A DNA stretch of 64,000 nt from CAVPCZ01 sp963779225 (lineage in GTDB: Bacteria > Bacteroidota > Ignavibacteria > UBA10030 > UBA6906), in NCBI GenBank assembly GCA_963779225.1, contig CAVZWW010000002.1:389378-453377 (forward strand), given 5' to 3'. A program made the position numbers and the translations under genes. Below are positions 40,172-48,634 of the stretch, one piece after another. Numbering within the stretch: the stretch's first letter is position 1; each line of letters opens with the position of its first letter. The notes below the pieces were generated by a model. It searched no databases. It worked only from the letters and a program-made list of their open reading frames with translations, and was not told where the DNA came from.

Positions 40172-40522
40172 AATTATACATTCATAAAAAAGAATCTGTG
40201 AAAATGTCATCCCAAATTTCCCTTGATATTTCTTAACTTGTATACAATAGTTAAAGTAAAAGTTAGGCGTAAGTAGGGAAAGGTTTTGTGAATCATTGGT
40301 TTAATTGATAATACTTATGTGACTGACAGGACGAAAGTTTTATAATTCTTAAACAAAATGGGATTTTGGGAGGTAGGTCAATGAAAACTTTATTTATAAT
40401 GAACATAACACTATCCCCCTGAATGTGTCAACAAATAGCATATAAAATACCACTATAAACGATTAGCCATAATGACTAGCGTGATCACAACATATTAATA
40501 GTCAAAAAAAAATACTACTAAA

Positions 40523-41518
40523 ATGAAAAGAATTGTGCTTTTCCTAACAACAATCGTATTTGCATCTATTTTTATTGGTTGGGTTGATTTTAAGGAGGAA
40601 ATACTAATACCAGGAAAATTCTCTCAATTTAAAAATGGTGCATGGTCACAATTAGCTAATCTGCAAATTGCAAGAGGTTTGCATTCTGTAGGGGCTGTGA
40701 ATGGAAAGATTTATGCCATAGGAGGTAATCAACAACAGAACTCCTCTGTAGAAGAATACGAACCTGAAACTGACATTTGGACACATAAATCTCCTATTCC
40801 AACAGGCAGAGGCGATTTCTCTTGTTGTGTTGTGAACGATAAGATATATGCCATTGGAGGCTGGGTGGACAATGTAACTTTATCTACTTTAGAAGAATAC
40901 GATCCGTCAACAGATAATTGGAGAAATAAATCCCCTATGCCTACAACTCGCTGGGGGCATAGTCCTGTAACCGTTAATGGAAAAATCTATGTAATTGGAG
41001 GTGCAACTGGCTGGCCGGTGAATGAAATTTTCAAAGCAATAGAGGTATATAATCCTAATACAAATACATGGACTAGCAAGGGAGCTATACCAACTCCGAG
41101 ATGGATGTTATCATGCTGTGTTATCAATGGGAAAATATATGCAATAGGAGGTCACGATGGACAGGGGGCAGTATCTACTGTAGAAGAATATGATCCAATG
41201 ACAGACACATGGGCAAAAAAATCTCGCATGCCAACTGCAAGATGGGCTCTTGCAACTGTTGCTGTAAACGGAAAGATTTATGCAATTGGAGGTGGGAATG
41301 TGTATCCCCCAACAATAGCATATGGAATTGTAGAGGAATATGATCCTGTAACGGATACATGGAGAACTAAATCTCCCATGCCAGTAGGAAGAATTGGATT
41401 AGCTATTTGTACTTTGGATGGAAAAATATATGTACCAGGTGGTGGTGGAATTCGTGCAAGTGACGCTTATTCGGAAACATATGTTTATGACCCTTCAAAT
41501 GATAAAGCAGCCTATTGA
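40523..41518 (+). CDS. exported kelch-repeat protein
   Basis: 331 residues, intact, with a signal-like N-terminus (MKRIVLFLTTIVFASIFIGW). The rest is about six kelch repeats (e.g. AVNGKIYAIGGNQQQNSSVEEYEPETDIWTHK), together forming one beta-propeller. Kelch propellers bind proteins or glycans; some bacterial ones are sialate epimerases, but this one lacks anything that points to an enzyme. The repeats are strongly alike, suggesting recent internal amplification. Confidence 0.88.
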   Translation: MKRIVLFLTTIVFASIFIGWVDFKEEILIPGKFSQFKNGAWSQLANLQIARGLHSVGAVNGKIYAIGGNQQQNSSVEEYEPETDIWTHKSPIPTGRGDFSCCVVNDKIYAIGGWVDNVTLSTLEEYDPSTDNWRNKSPMPTTRWGHSPVTVNGKIYVIGGATGWPVNEIFKAIEVYNPNTNTWTSKGAIPTPRWMLSCCVINGKIYAIGGHDGQGAVSTVEEYDPMTDTWAKKSRMPTARWALATVAVNGKIYAIGGGNVYPPTIAYGIVEEYDPVTDTWRTKSPMPVGRIGLAICTLDGKIYVPGGGGIRASDAYSETYVYDPSNDKAAY

Positions 41519-41569
41519 AAAAATATTTTGAAATATATATCAAGAAATTATTTACCAAAACCTAAGCAA

Positions 41570-41807
41570 ATGGCTACACGAAAGTTAGAAGAATTGACAA
41601 ACGAACAATTAACAAAAAAAAGATAAAAATGTTACTACATTGCTAATAGTTACATTAATCTTTTACTCGATTGCTATTATAATTCTATTAGTATTTAAAC
41701 CTTTAATGGCACTTATAATTATCCCTCTATTAGTAACAGTGTTGCCATTAGCAGTAGGAAGGAAAAAAATAAAAGAGGAATTAAATAAAAGAATGAATAC
41801 AAATTAG
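41570..41807 (+). CDS. small two-helix membrane protein, one homopolymer frameshift
   Basis: ATG 41570 gives MATRKLEELTNEQLTKKK; at an A8 run (about 41610-41620) the frame changes and continues DKNVTTLLIVTLIFYSIAIIILLVFKPLMALIIIPLLVTVLPLA, ending GRKKIKEELNKRMNTN at 41807. About 78 residues with two transmembrane helices. The break lies in a homopolymer, as expected of a sequencing indel. Family unknown. Confidence 0.6.
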
Positions 41808-41936
41808 ATCTGAAATTCCTTGAACTTTTTTAAATGACAATTGATATATTTCGGAAAAAATAACTACGACCACTTAATAAAAAATATTGACTTTGGCTTT
41901 TATTAGAACTAAATTAGCATTTAAAGATACCCGCTT

Positions 41937-42305
41937 ATGAAAAAAAATGAAATAATAGAACGTATCGCTTGGGTTCCAGCCTGGGGAAAATCTTTACTTG
42001 CTGCAATTTTGGTTTTTGTTATCAATGGTATTATTAGTAGTTCTATTGGCCAACCTTTAAGTTATATCATTTGGAGCTTGATGATGGCTTCTGCCTCTTT
42101 TCTGATTTGCATTCTTCATCCAAAACATGTCTGGATTGTGCCTTTGCTTTGTAATATTTTTGTTATACCTGTTGCTATTATGGACCCGAAATTCTGGACT
42201 ACCACTTTTGGGTTAATACTTGGATTAGGTGTGATTCTTTCTTTTATAATGGCACATTTTGGTGCATTATTAGGTAGACGAAGAGAAAGTCGCAATACAA
42301 TTTAA
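41937..42305 (+). CDS. small membrane protein with about four helices
   Basis: 122 residues, intact: hydrophobic segments at about 19-37, 42-60, 67-83 and 92-112, and a basic end (GRRRESRN). Unknown family. A partial copy of the 206-bp island repeat follows its stop by 75 bases. Low GC like the rest of the island. Confidence 0.65.
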   Translation: MKKNEIIERIAWVPAWGKSLLAAILVFVINGIISSSIGQPLSYIIWSLMMASASFLICILHPKHVWIVPLLCNIFVIPVAIMDPKFWTTTFGLILGLGVILSFIMAHFGALLGRRRESRNTI

Positions 42306-42380
42306 TCCGATTAACCACTTGATTAGTATATGTTTCCTGAGATATACTAAAATACTACGACCAGTTAATACGGTATAAAA

Positions 42381-42409
42381 GTGTCCGGGTTGCTTTCTTT
42401 ATGTTGTAT
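42381..42409. repeat. partial copy of the 206-bp island repeat
   Basis: GTGTCCGGGTTGCTTTCTTT followed by ATGTTGTAT matches the 5' hairpin arm of the repeats at 36431 and 44938 with two or three changes; the rest of the unit is missing. Confidence 0.6.
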
Positions 42410-42471
42410 TGCAGAATATATCATTAGTAAATCTTAAATTCTAAAAAACCACTGAAAACAACAGTGCTGAT

Positions 42472-42510
42472 TCCATCCATCTGGGGTAATACCTGGGTGG
42501 TTGGGTTTTT
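42472..42510 (+). terminator. terminator-like hairpin before the TIR gene
   Basis: TCCATCCATCTGGGG and CCTGGGTGGTTGGG can pair with wobbles, followed by five T. It is the same design as 20146 and 34394. Confidence 0.5.
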
Positions 42511-42511
42511 A

Positions 42512-42543
42512 TTTGGCTCTTATTCAACTCTTTCATAACTTTA
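42512..42543 (+). promoter_or_regulatory. promoter of the TIR-TPR gene
   Basis: TTTG (42512-42515), 20-base spacer, TAACTTTA (42536-42543); nearly the same sequence and spacing as 20188-20219. Transcription would start around 42550, giving a very short leader before ATG 42562. Confidence 0.65.
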
Positions 42544-42561
42544 ACAAAATGATTGTTTTGT

Positions 42562-44926
42562 ATGCCAAGCATAATTCCTGGATATAATTATGACATATTC
42601 ATTTCCTACCGCCAGAAAGACAACAAAGGCGACAGGTGGGTGAGTGAGTTTGTTGATGCGCTCAGGACCGAACTAGAATCCACATTCAAAGAAGATATTT
42701 CAGTTTACTTCGATATCAATCCTCATGATGGATTATTGGAAACTCATGATGTTGATGCTTCATTGAAAGATAAACTGAAGTGTTTAATATTTATTCCAAT
42801 CATTTCCCGAACATACTGTGACCCTAAATCCTTTGCATGGGAGCATGAGTTTAAAGCATTTATTGATCAGGCTTCAAATGATCAGTTTGGCTTGAAGGTT
42901 AATCTTCACGGTGGCAACGTAGCGAATAGAGTACTTCCGGTTCAGATACATAACCTTGAGGCAGATGACAAAAAACTTGTTGAAAGTGAACTTGGTGGAT
43001 TCTTAAGAGGAATTGAGTTCATTTACAAGGAACCCGGAGTGAACCGACCCCTTATGTCTAACGAAGATCATCCGGACAATAATCTTAATAAAACTTTTTA
43101 CCGGAATCAGATCAACAAGGTGGCAAATGCCATTGAGGAGATTATTACTGCAATAAAAAAATATGGTCAGCAAGATGAAATTGTTTCAGAGGAGGTTATA
43201 AAAACCAAGCCTCAAACCCCATTTAAACTGAAACCAAAAATCGTTATAGGATCTATTTTAATTCTGGCTTTGATTGTGCTGGGATATTTCTATATTCCTA
43301 AACTATTTCAATCCTCCGAGCAAGTTGAAAAATCCATAGCAGTATTACCTTTTAAATCGCTGAGTGATGACCCTGATAAACAATATCTTGCCGATGGTGT
43401 GATGGATGCAATATTGCTTCACCTGCAAAAGTTTAAAGATCTGCGGGTAATATCCAGAACCTCCGTCGAACAATACCGTGGAACCACTAAAACTACTCAT
43501 GTAATTGGAGAGGAACTTGACGTGAATTATCTGCTCGAAGGAAGCTTTCAGAAATTTGGTGAAGAAGTAAGATTAATTGTGCAGTTGATTAAAGCAAGCG
43601 AAGAAAGTCACTCATGGGCAAAAGAATACGACAGAAAATGGAACGATATATTTTCTGTACAGAGTGAAGTAGCGCAGACTATTGCCAGGGAATTGTACAT
43701 TATAATTACTCCCGGGGAAAAGCAACTGACAGAAAAGATATCTACTCCTAATATGACGGCATACGATTTATACCTGAAAGCAAATAATTACCTGAATGAA
43801 TATGCGGAAACCCGCAATCTGAGTGTTTATCAAAAAGCTACCACTTTTTATAAAGCTGCCCTTGAAATAGATTCTGCTTTCGCTAAGGCTTATACAGGTT
43901 TGGCAAGAACATATTACACCAGGTATTTTTGGGAAACCTATTTTAAAGAAAATTATCTGGATTCTTGTCTTGTCCTGGTCAATCTCGCTCTTAACTTTGA
44001 TGATCAACTTGATGAAGCATATTATTTGAAAGGTAGATATTACCGGTTTAACGGGCGCATTGAAGAGGCACTAGCTAATTTCGATAAAGCATTAGAATTT
44101 AATCCAAATTATTATCAGGCGTATAATAATAAGGGGTACATTCTTACATACATAATAAAAGATCTTGTTAAGGGTATAGATAACTATCAAAAAGCTTTGA
44201 CTATTATTCGTGGAGATGAACGTCAATCAATACTTAATAATTTAGCTGCTGCCTATATGGACTGTGGTTTCATTGATAAAGCAAAATACTATTCTAAGGA
44301 AGCACTTACACTAAATGAAGATTCAGTTTGGTATTTCACGCAAGCATTGGCATGGATAGAATTTAGCCTTGAAAATTTTGAAGAGGCTTTGAAAGTAGCT
44401 AAGAAGGCTAAAGATTTTGATCCAACAATATTAATTGACCAGGAATATTATATTTGTTTGCCTCCGGCTTATAAAGAGGAGGCATATTTGAATGCTAAAG
44501 AAAGAATTGAAAGGTTTAAAAAATCAGGCAGGCTGCTTCTTGTAGGATCCCATCGCGCTGGATATGTTTTTGTGGCAAATGGGCAAAAAGAAAGAGGCGG
44601 AATACTATTTTGAGCAACAAATCAAGATTGGCGAAGAAAGTATTAAACTTGGCAGAGATATCGCACAAAGAAAGGCTGCTCATTATGATCTGGCAGCTAC
44701 ATATGCTTTTTTAGGTGACAGGATAAAAGCTTACCAGTATCTTGATGAATTTAATACGTTGAATTTTATTCCCTTATGGTGGGTAAGTCTTTTAAAACAC
44801 GATCCCCTGTTTAATAGTATCCGTAACGAAGAGCGATTTAAAAAGATAATTCAAAACGTCGAATCAAAACATCAGGCAGAGCATGAACGGGTAAGGAAAT
44901 GGCTTGAAGAGCAAGATAAATTATAG
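42562..44926 (+). CDS. TIR domain - transmembrane - TolB-like - TPR protein, one frameshift
   Basis: About 788 residues from ATG 42562 (MPSIIPGYN; an in-frame TTG at 42553 is less likely). Residues 8-150 are a TIR domain (YDIFISYRQKD, LKCLIFIPIISRTYCDPKSFAWEHEF, with Glu in WEHEF a candidate NAD-cleaving residue). One transmembrane helix lies at about 230-247 (IVIGSILILALIVLGYFYI). Then comes a TolB-like nucleotide-cyclase-associated domain (SIAVLPFKSLSDDPDKQYLADGVMDAILLHLQ...) and C-terminal TPR repeats (about 395-690 and beyond). The frame changes near 44575, with the tail ending at 44926. The layout suggests a membrane-bound sensor with a cytosolic TIR effector and outside TolB/TPR. TIR proteins often act in antiphage or NAD signalling. 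Confidence 0.88.
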
Positions 44927-44937
44927 ATTTGATATTA

Positions 44938-45143
44938 CCAGGTCAATAGATGTTCGGGTTGCTCTCTTTATTTTGTATGGTTGAATGCATAGGCTGTAGG
45001 TATACAACATAAATAGCAACCCTCACTATGGATTAATGCTCGCCTGTTGCAGCCAATTTTATTCGGCATACGTGGGTTTGCAAGAAGCAATATTGACTGA
45101 CACATCCCTGCTTCGTAAGACTACGCAGGGCTAAGCAAGGCCA
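44938..45143. repeat. 206-bp intergenic direct repeat, copy 2
   Basis: Begins 12 bases after the TIR gene stop. It has the same length as 36431-36636 with about ten differences by eye, and the same two hairpins. The two copies lie 8.5 kb apart in the same orientation, each directly 3' of a gene. Confidence 0.85.
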
Positions 45144-45337
45144 AGCCCTGCCGGGTTACTGAATAAGCCTTGCTTTAAGTCTTCTTCCCCTACGGGACTT
45201 ATTCAAAGTACTTTGTGATCCTTTAAATCTAAAATGAAATCTTATACAGCACTTATTGTCGCAAGTCATTATATATAAGCTTATCAGGACTTACTTTCTT
45301 TAATGCTGAAAGGAGAAGGAAGTAAATAAGCATACAA

Positions 45338-45472
45338 AAACCGGAAGGCTTGACCACATCAGACCGGAGAATAAAGCAAAAACATAAATAGTTTAAAAAT
45401 AAGCACTTAACATAGCCCTGAGATGGTCAAATTGCTCCGGCTATAGGTGGTGAGGGTCATTGGCTTTTCCAC
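45338..45472. repeat. element related to the inner part of 33909-34125
   Basis: AAACCGGAAGGCTTGACCAC at the left and GGTCATTGGCTTTTCCA at the right match the corresponding parts of 33986-34125 with substitutions. It ends 65 bases before the toxin gene. The stretch 45144-45337 shows no gene. Confidence 0.55.
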
Positions 45473-45510
45473 TTTGACAATTAATTTTGATTGCAAATTG
45501 ATGAAAAAAT

Positions 45511-45528
45511 GTTATCTTTGGAGATAAC
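45511..45528 (+). promoter_or_regulatory. operator overlapping the -7 box of the HigBA genes
   Basis: GTTATCT-TTGG-AGATAAC is a perfect palindrome, and TATCTTTG (45513-45520), a perfect -7 box, lies inside it. It ends 8 bases before ATG 45537. A TTTG at 45486 is a possible -33 element with a slightly long spacer. This is the usual autoregulation site of a toxin-antitoxin operon. Confidence 0.75.
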
Positions 45529-45536
45529 TTTATAGC

Positions 45537-45881
45537 ATGGCAAGACAGATAATTATTCATGGTGACTATTTTCTTGACTTTTATAAAGAACTGGATATTA
45601 AAGTAAAACATAAGATCCAATATGTGTTCGAATTGATAAAACAAGTGGACAGAGTTCCGGAGAAATTTCTATCACCAATGACCGGATACGATGGACTTTA
45701 TGAAATACGGATTGAATACCAGTCAAACATTTATCGGATATTTTGTTGTTTTGACCATGGACAGTTGGTTGTTTTATTCAATGGTTTTCAAAAGAAAACC
45801 CAAAAAACACCTAAAAGCGAGATTGAGAGAGCAATGAGATTAAAGGATGAGTATTTTAAACTTAAGAGACAAAAAAAATGA
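45537..45881 (+). CDS. higB: HigB/RelE-type mRNA-interferase toxin (Gp49-like)
   Basis: 114 residues, intact. Fold strings: YFLDFYKELDIKVKHKIQYVFELIKQVDRVPEKFLSPMTGYDGLYEIRIEYQSNIYRIFCCFDHGQLVVLFNGFQKKTQKTPKSEIERA, where the Arg of EIR..., the YRIF strand and FNGFQKKTQKTP are hallmarks of the Gp49-like HigB group. It would cleave mRNA on the ribosome. The stop overlaps the antitoxin start by four bases (ATGA). Toxin-first order is typical of HigBA. Confidence 0.88.
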   Translation: MARQIIIHGDYFLDFYKELDIKVKHKIQYVFELIKQVDRVPEKFLSPMTGYDGLYEIRIEYQSNIYRIFCCFDHGQLVVLFNGFQKKTQKTPKSEIERAMRLKDEYFKLKRQKK

Positions 45882-46177
45882 CAGACTATAAAGATATTAA
45901 GACATTTGACGAGTTGCTGGACCATGAGTATGGTCCAATCGGGACTGAAAGTCGAAATGAATATGAGGAGAAAGCCCAAATGTTCATTGTCAGTGAGATG
46001 TTAAAAGAAGCACGTAAAGAGGCTAAAATGACACAAGGACAACTTGCTGAAAAAGCAGGGACTAAAAAAAGTTATATTTCAAAAATTGAGAACGGGAAAG
46101 GTAATATTCAACTCTCGACACTCATAAGAATTTTTGAAAAGGGACTTAACCGGAGGATAGGACTGACTTTTTTATAA
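45878..46177 (+). CDS. higA: HigA antitoxin, XRE-family HTH
   Basis: 99 residues, intact. The C-terminal half is an XRE helix-turn-helix (MLKEARKEAKMTQGQLAEKAGTKKSYISKIENGKGNIQLSTLIRIFEKGLNRRIGLTF). The N-terminal TDYKDIKTFDELLDHEYGPIGTESRNEYEEKAQMF probably wraps the toxin. It is translationally coupled to higB and should bind the palindrome at 45511. Confidence 0.88.
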   Translation: MTDYKDIKTFDELLDHEYGPIGTESRNEYEEKAQMFIVSEMLKEARKEAKMTQGQLAEKAGTKKSYISKIENGKGNIQLSTLIRIFEKGLNRRIGLTFL

Positions 46178-46191
46178 ACCATTTACGCACC

Positions 46192-46282
46192 CTAACAATG
46201 TCGGTAGGTGTTATTGCCTTCAGACTTCACCTCCGGCTACGTCTGACAATGTTGGCAACAACACAAACCGCGTAACCGTTAG
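46192..46282. repeat. 91-base nested imperfect palindrome, attC-like
   Basis: Outer arms CTAAC (46192) and GTTAG (46278), then GTGTTATTGCC (46208) against GGCAACAACAC (46254) with one mismatch, then CAGAC (46221) against GTCTG (46241), with unequal unpaired bases between blocks. This is the general plan of an integron attC site; the end boxes are close to but not exact matches of RYYYAAC/GTTRRRY. It starts 15 bases after the higA stop. The rest of 46178-46483 has no gene. Confidence 0.45.
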
Positions 46283-46483
46283 TATTCATTTATAGCACGT
46301 TAACGGGCCTGACAGCCATTTATAAAAACAAGAAAACGAACGCTAACAGCAATTCCTTAAAACAATACTTTGAAAGACTGGATTAAATTTTAACAATATC
46401 CAGATTATTATATGCGTTATCATATAAGTAACTATATTTAAAATTATTAACACTATATTTTATACCTGAAGATTTAAATAATA

Positions 46484-47203
46484 ATGATCCAAAGGGAAAT
46501 AATAATAATTTGCAGCTTCATTATCCTTGTATCACAATCCTGTGAGAGTTTTCTATCGGATCCTAAGACTCTTCCTCAGATAGATTACTCTGGACAAATA
46601 GATTCAATTGCGGATATTGATGGAAATGTCTATAGGACAATCGGAATTGGATCGCAAATCTGGATGTCAGAAAACCTAAAGACTTCAAGACTAAATGACG
46701 GTACAATAATATCGCAAATAAAGGATGATTCAATCTGGCAATACCCTGGCCGAATGCCTGCTATTTGCTGGTATAATAACGATTCAATCAACTATTCAAA
46801 AACTTATGGATTCCTTTACAATGGTTTTACTGTTGATACCAAATTACTCTGTCCCACAGGATGGCATGTACCTACAGATCCAGACTGGAACATCCTGATA
46901 GATTTTCTGGGAGGGATTGAAAAAGCCGGAGGAAAGCTTAAAGATGATGATTCAAATTTATGGTCAGATCCCAATCACTGTTACGTTAAGGACATCGGTT
47001 TCTTTGCTTTGCCAGGGGGACAAAGACGACATATTGAAGGAAAGTTTTCCGATATACATGACATTGGATGCTGGTGGACGAGTACCCCTAAAAATGAACT
47101 CTACGCTTTTGCAAAACTGATTTATCACGATAAGACACTTATTTCCAAAATTGAGTCAAATAAACGTGACGGATTAAGTGTCAGATGTATAAAAGACAAT
47201 TAA
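46484..47203 (+). CDS. FISUMP-domain lipoprotein
   Basis: 239 residues, intact, with lipobox VSQSC. After a short linker the whole protein is one FISUMP domain: IADIDGNVYRTIGIGSQIWMSENLKTSRLNDG, LLCPTGWHVPTDPDWNILIDFLGG, GFFALPGGQRR, ending GLSVRCIKDN. It shares the domain but not the repeats of the 34508 protein. Function unknown, probably surface-exposed. Confidence 0.88.
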   Translation: MIQREIIIICSFIILVSQSCESFLSDPKTLPQIDYSGQIDSIADIDGNVYRTIGIGSQIWMSENLKTSRLNDGTIISQIKDDSIWQYPGRMPAICWYNNDSINYSKTYGFLYNGFTVDTKLLCPTGWHVPTDPDWNILIDFLGGIEKAGGKLKDDDSNLWSDPNHCYVKDIGFFALPGGQRRHIEGKFSDIHDIGCWWTSTPKNELYAFAKLIYHDKTLISKIESNKRDGLSVRCIKDN

Positions 47204-47436
47204 TAAAACGAAACGCCAAAATGGACGGTTGGGTAATAGACTTGTCAAAGTTTTTACGTTTTGCTCCTCTTCAAAAAACAAGTTGTTCTCAACCCCTAAA
47301 ATCCCACATTTTACACTCCAAGGTAACCTGAGACATATTTACATAATAGCTTTTGAGATATGAATTGTTTCAGTATAGTTTCAGTTAAACAAAAAATAGA
47401 GAAGCAAAGGAATTTATTCTTTACCCCGGGAAAAAA

Positions 47437-47674
47437 GTGTGAGTGTGAGTGCGAGTGTGAGAAAACAGAATGAGAGTGCTCGCTCCCGTTCTCACTGGGA
47501 AGGATAATGAACAGAAAAGTGTGAGTGTGAGTGCGAGTGTGAGAAAACAGAATGAGAGTGCTCGCTCCCGCTCTCACTGGGAAGGATAATGAACAGAAAA
47601 GTGTGAGTGTGAGTGCGAGTGTGAGAAAACAGAATGAGAGTGCTCGCTCCCGCTCTCACTCTCACTCTGTTTTG
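47437..47674. repeat. 82-bp tandem repeat, about 2.9 copies
   Basis: Units start at 47437, 47519 and 47601. Each has GTGTGAGTGTGAGTGCGAGT at the left and CTCGCTCCCGCTCTCACT toward the right, which can pair. It runs right up to the 3' end of the tRNA-Arg gene. Similar GAGTGAGAGCGTGAGCGGGA DNA follows the tRNA-Gln gene at 58388. The stretch 47204-47436 shows no gene. Confidence 0.85.
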
Positions 47675-47747
47675 GTAGTCCCACCAGGAATCGAACCTGA
47701 ATCTAAGGTTTAGGAAACCTCCATTCTATCCATTGAACTATGGGACC
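47673..47747 (-). tRNA. tRNA-Arg (anticodon CCU)
   Basis: The minus strand folds into a cloverleaf: acceptor GGTCCCA against TGGGACT, T arm CAGGTTCGAATCCTG, anticodon stem GAGGT/ACCTT with loop TTCCTAA, so the anticodon is CCU. The 3' CCA is encoded (TGG at 47673-47675 on plus). tRNA-Arg(CCU) genes are common attachment sites for mobile elements; the accessory island and the tandem repeat lie on its 3' side. Confidence 0.9.
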
Positions 47748-48055
47748 GTAATTCACCGCAAAAGTATATCTTTTTTTTGCTTTAATCAAATAGTAATGGA
47801 ATTAGAGTAGTTACTACAGATATAAACATCCCCCTTGCCCCCTTCAAAGGGGGAATCTTAAGAGAATAGCCCCCTTCAAAGGGCTATTTATTTCAAGGCT
47901 GGCTCTTTCATAGGAGGTGAGTTCATGAATTCCTGTCACGCCTGACGCCCGTCGCCTGCTTTGCCATCCGAAGCTTCAGCGAAGGAGGGTCGCCTTTTAT
48001 TCATTTTGATAATTCCCCTATCTTTCCTACTTTCATCCAGTCAAATTGTATTAAT
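47748..48055. other. intergenic region with CCCTTCAAAGGG hairpins
   Basis: GCCCCCTTCAAAGGGGGAA (about 47839) and GCCCCCTTCAAAGGGCTA (about 47869) are two small hairpins in tandem; GC-rich remnants follow at 47938-47998. No gene. Confidence 0.5.
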
Positions 48056-48597
48056 ATGAACTGGATAGATGCAACCATAGTAATGATTCTCATCCTGTCA
48101 ATGGTGATGGGTTTCATTAACGGTCTTGTAAAAGAGGTGGCTTCTCTTGCAGCACTCGTGCTCGGTATATGGGGAGCAATAAAATTCTCGGCATTTACAG
48201 CTGACAAACTATACGACTATTTTGATATGACCGGTCAGTATGTCGGCATAATTGCATTTCTTATAACCTTCGGGATTATAGTTGTCCTTATCCATTTTGT
48301 CTGGAATAATTGTAAATAAAATTGTTGATGCCGCTGCCCTGAGCTTTGTAAACAGGCTTCTCGGAATAGTATTCGGTCTTCTCAAATCAGTGCTTATTCT
48401 CAGTGTGTTATTTGTTGTCCTGAATTCAATTGATGCCCGCCGATTCTTTCCTGCCCGAAAGATAAATTAGAAGAATCGATGTTCTATAATCCGATTTCGG
48501 ATATTGCATCCTGCCATTTTCCCGATTATTGGAGAAGGGGGCTTTTAACAGGAGCTTCGACAGGTTTAAAAAGAAACCCGATGATGTGACAATCTGA
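48056..48597 (+). CDS. cvpA: CvpA-family inner-membrane protein, several frameshifts
   Basis: About 180 residues. ATG 48056: MNWIDATIVMILILSMVMGFINGLVKEVASLAALVLGIWGAIKFS, the CvpA signature with four helices. The frame changes near 48300 (IVNKIVDAAALSFVNRLLGIVFGLLKSVLILSV), again near 48465 (PKDKLEESMFYNPISDIAS) and near 48515-48550, ending SFDRFKKKPDDVTI at 48597. CvpA-like proteins are small membrane proteins linked to envelope and colicin V export phenotypes. It lies 38 bases before tyrS. Confidence 0.8.
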
Positions 48598-48634
48598 CCC
48601 TCTTTGCTATATTTGCAGTCCAAAAAACAGCGAA

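Noticed and set aside
47437..47674. Possible CRISPR array (82-bp tandem units)
   Set aside because: The units are contiguous and near-identical with no unique spacers, and no cas genes are present.
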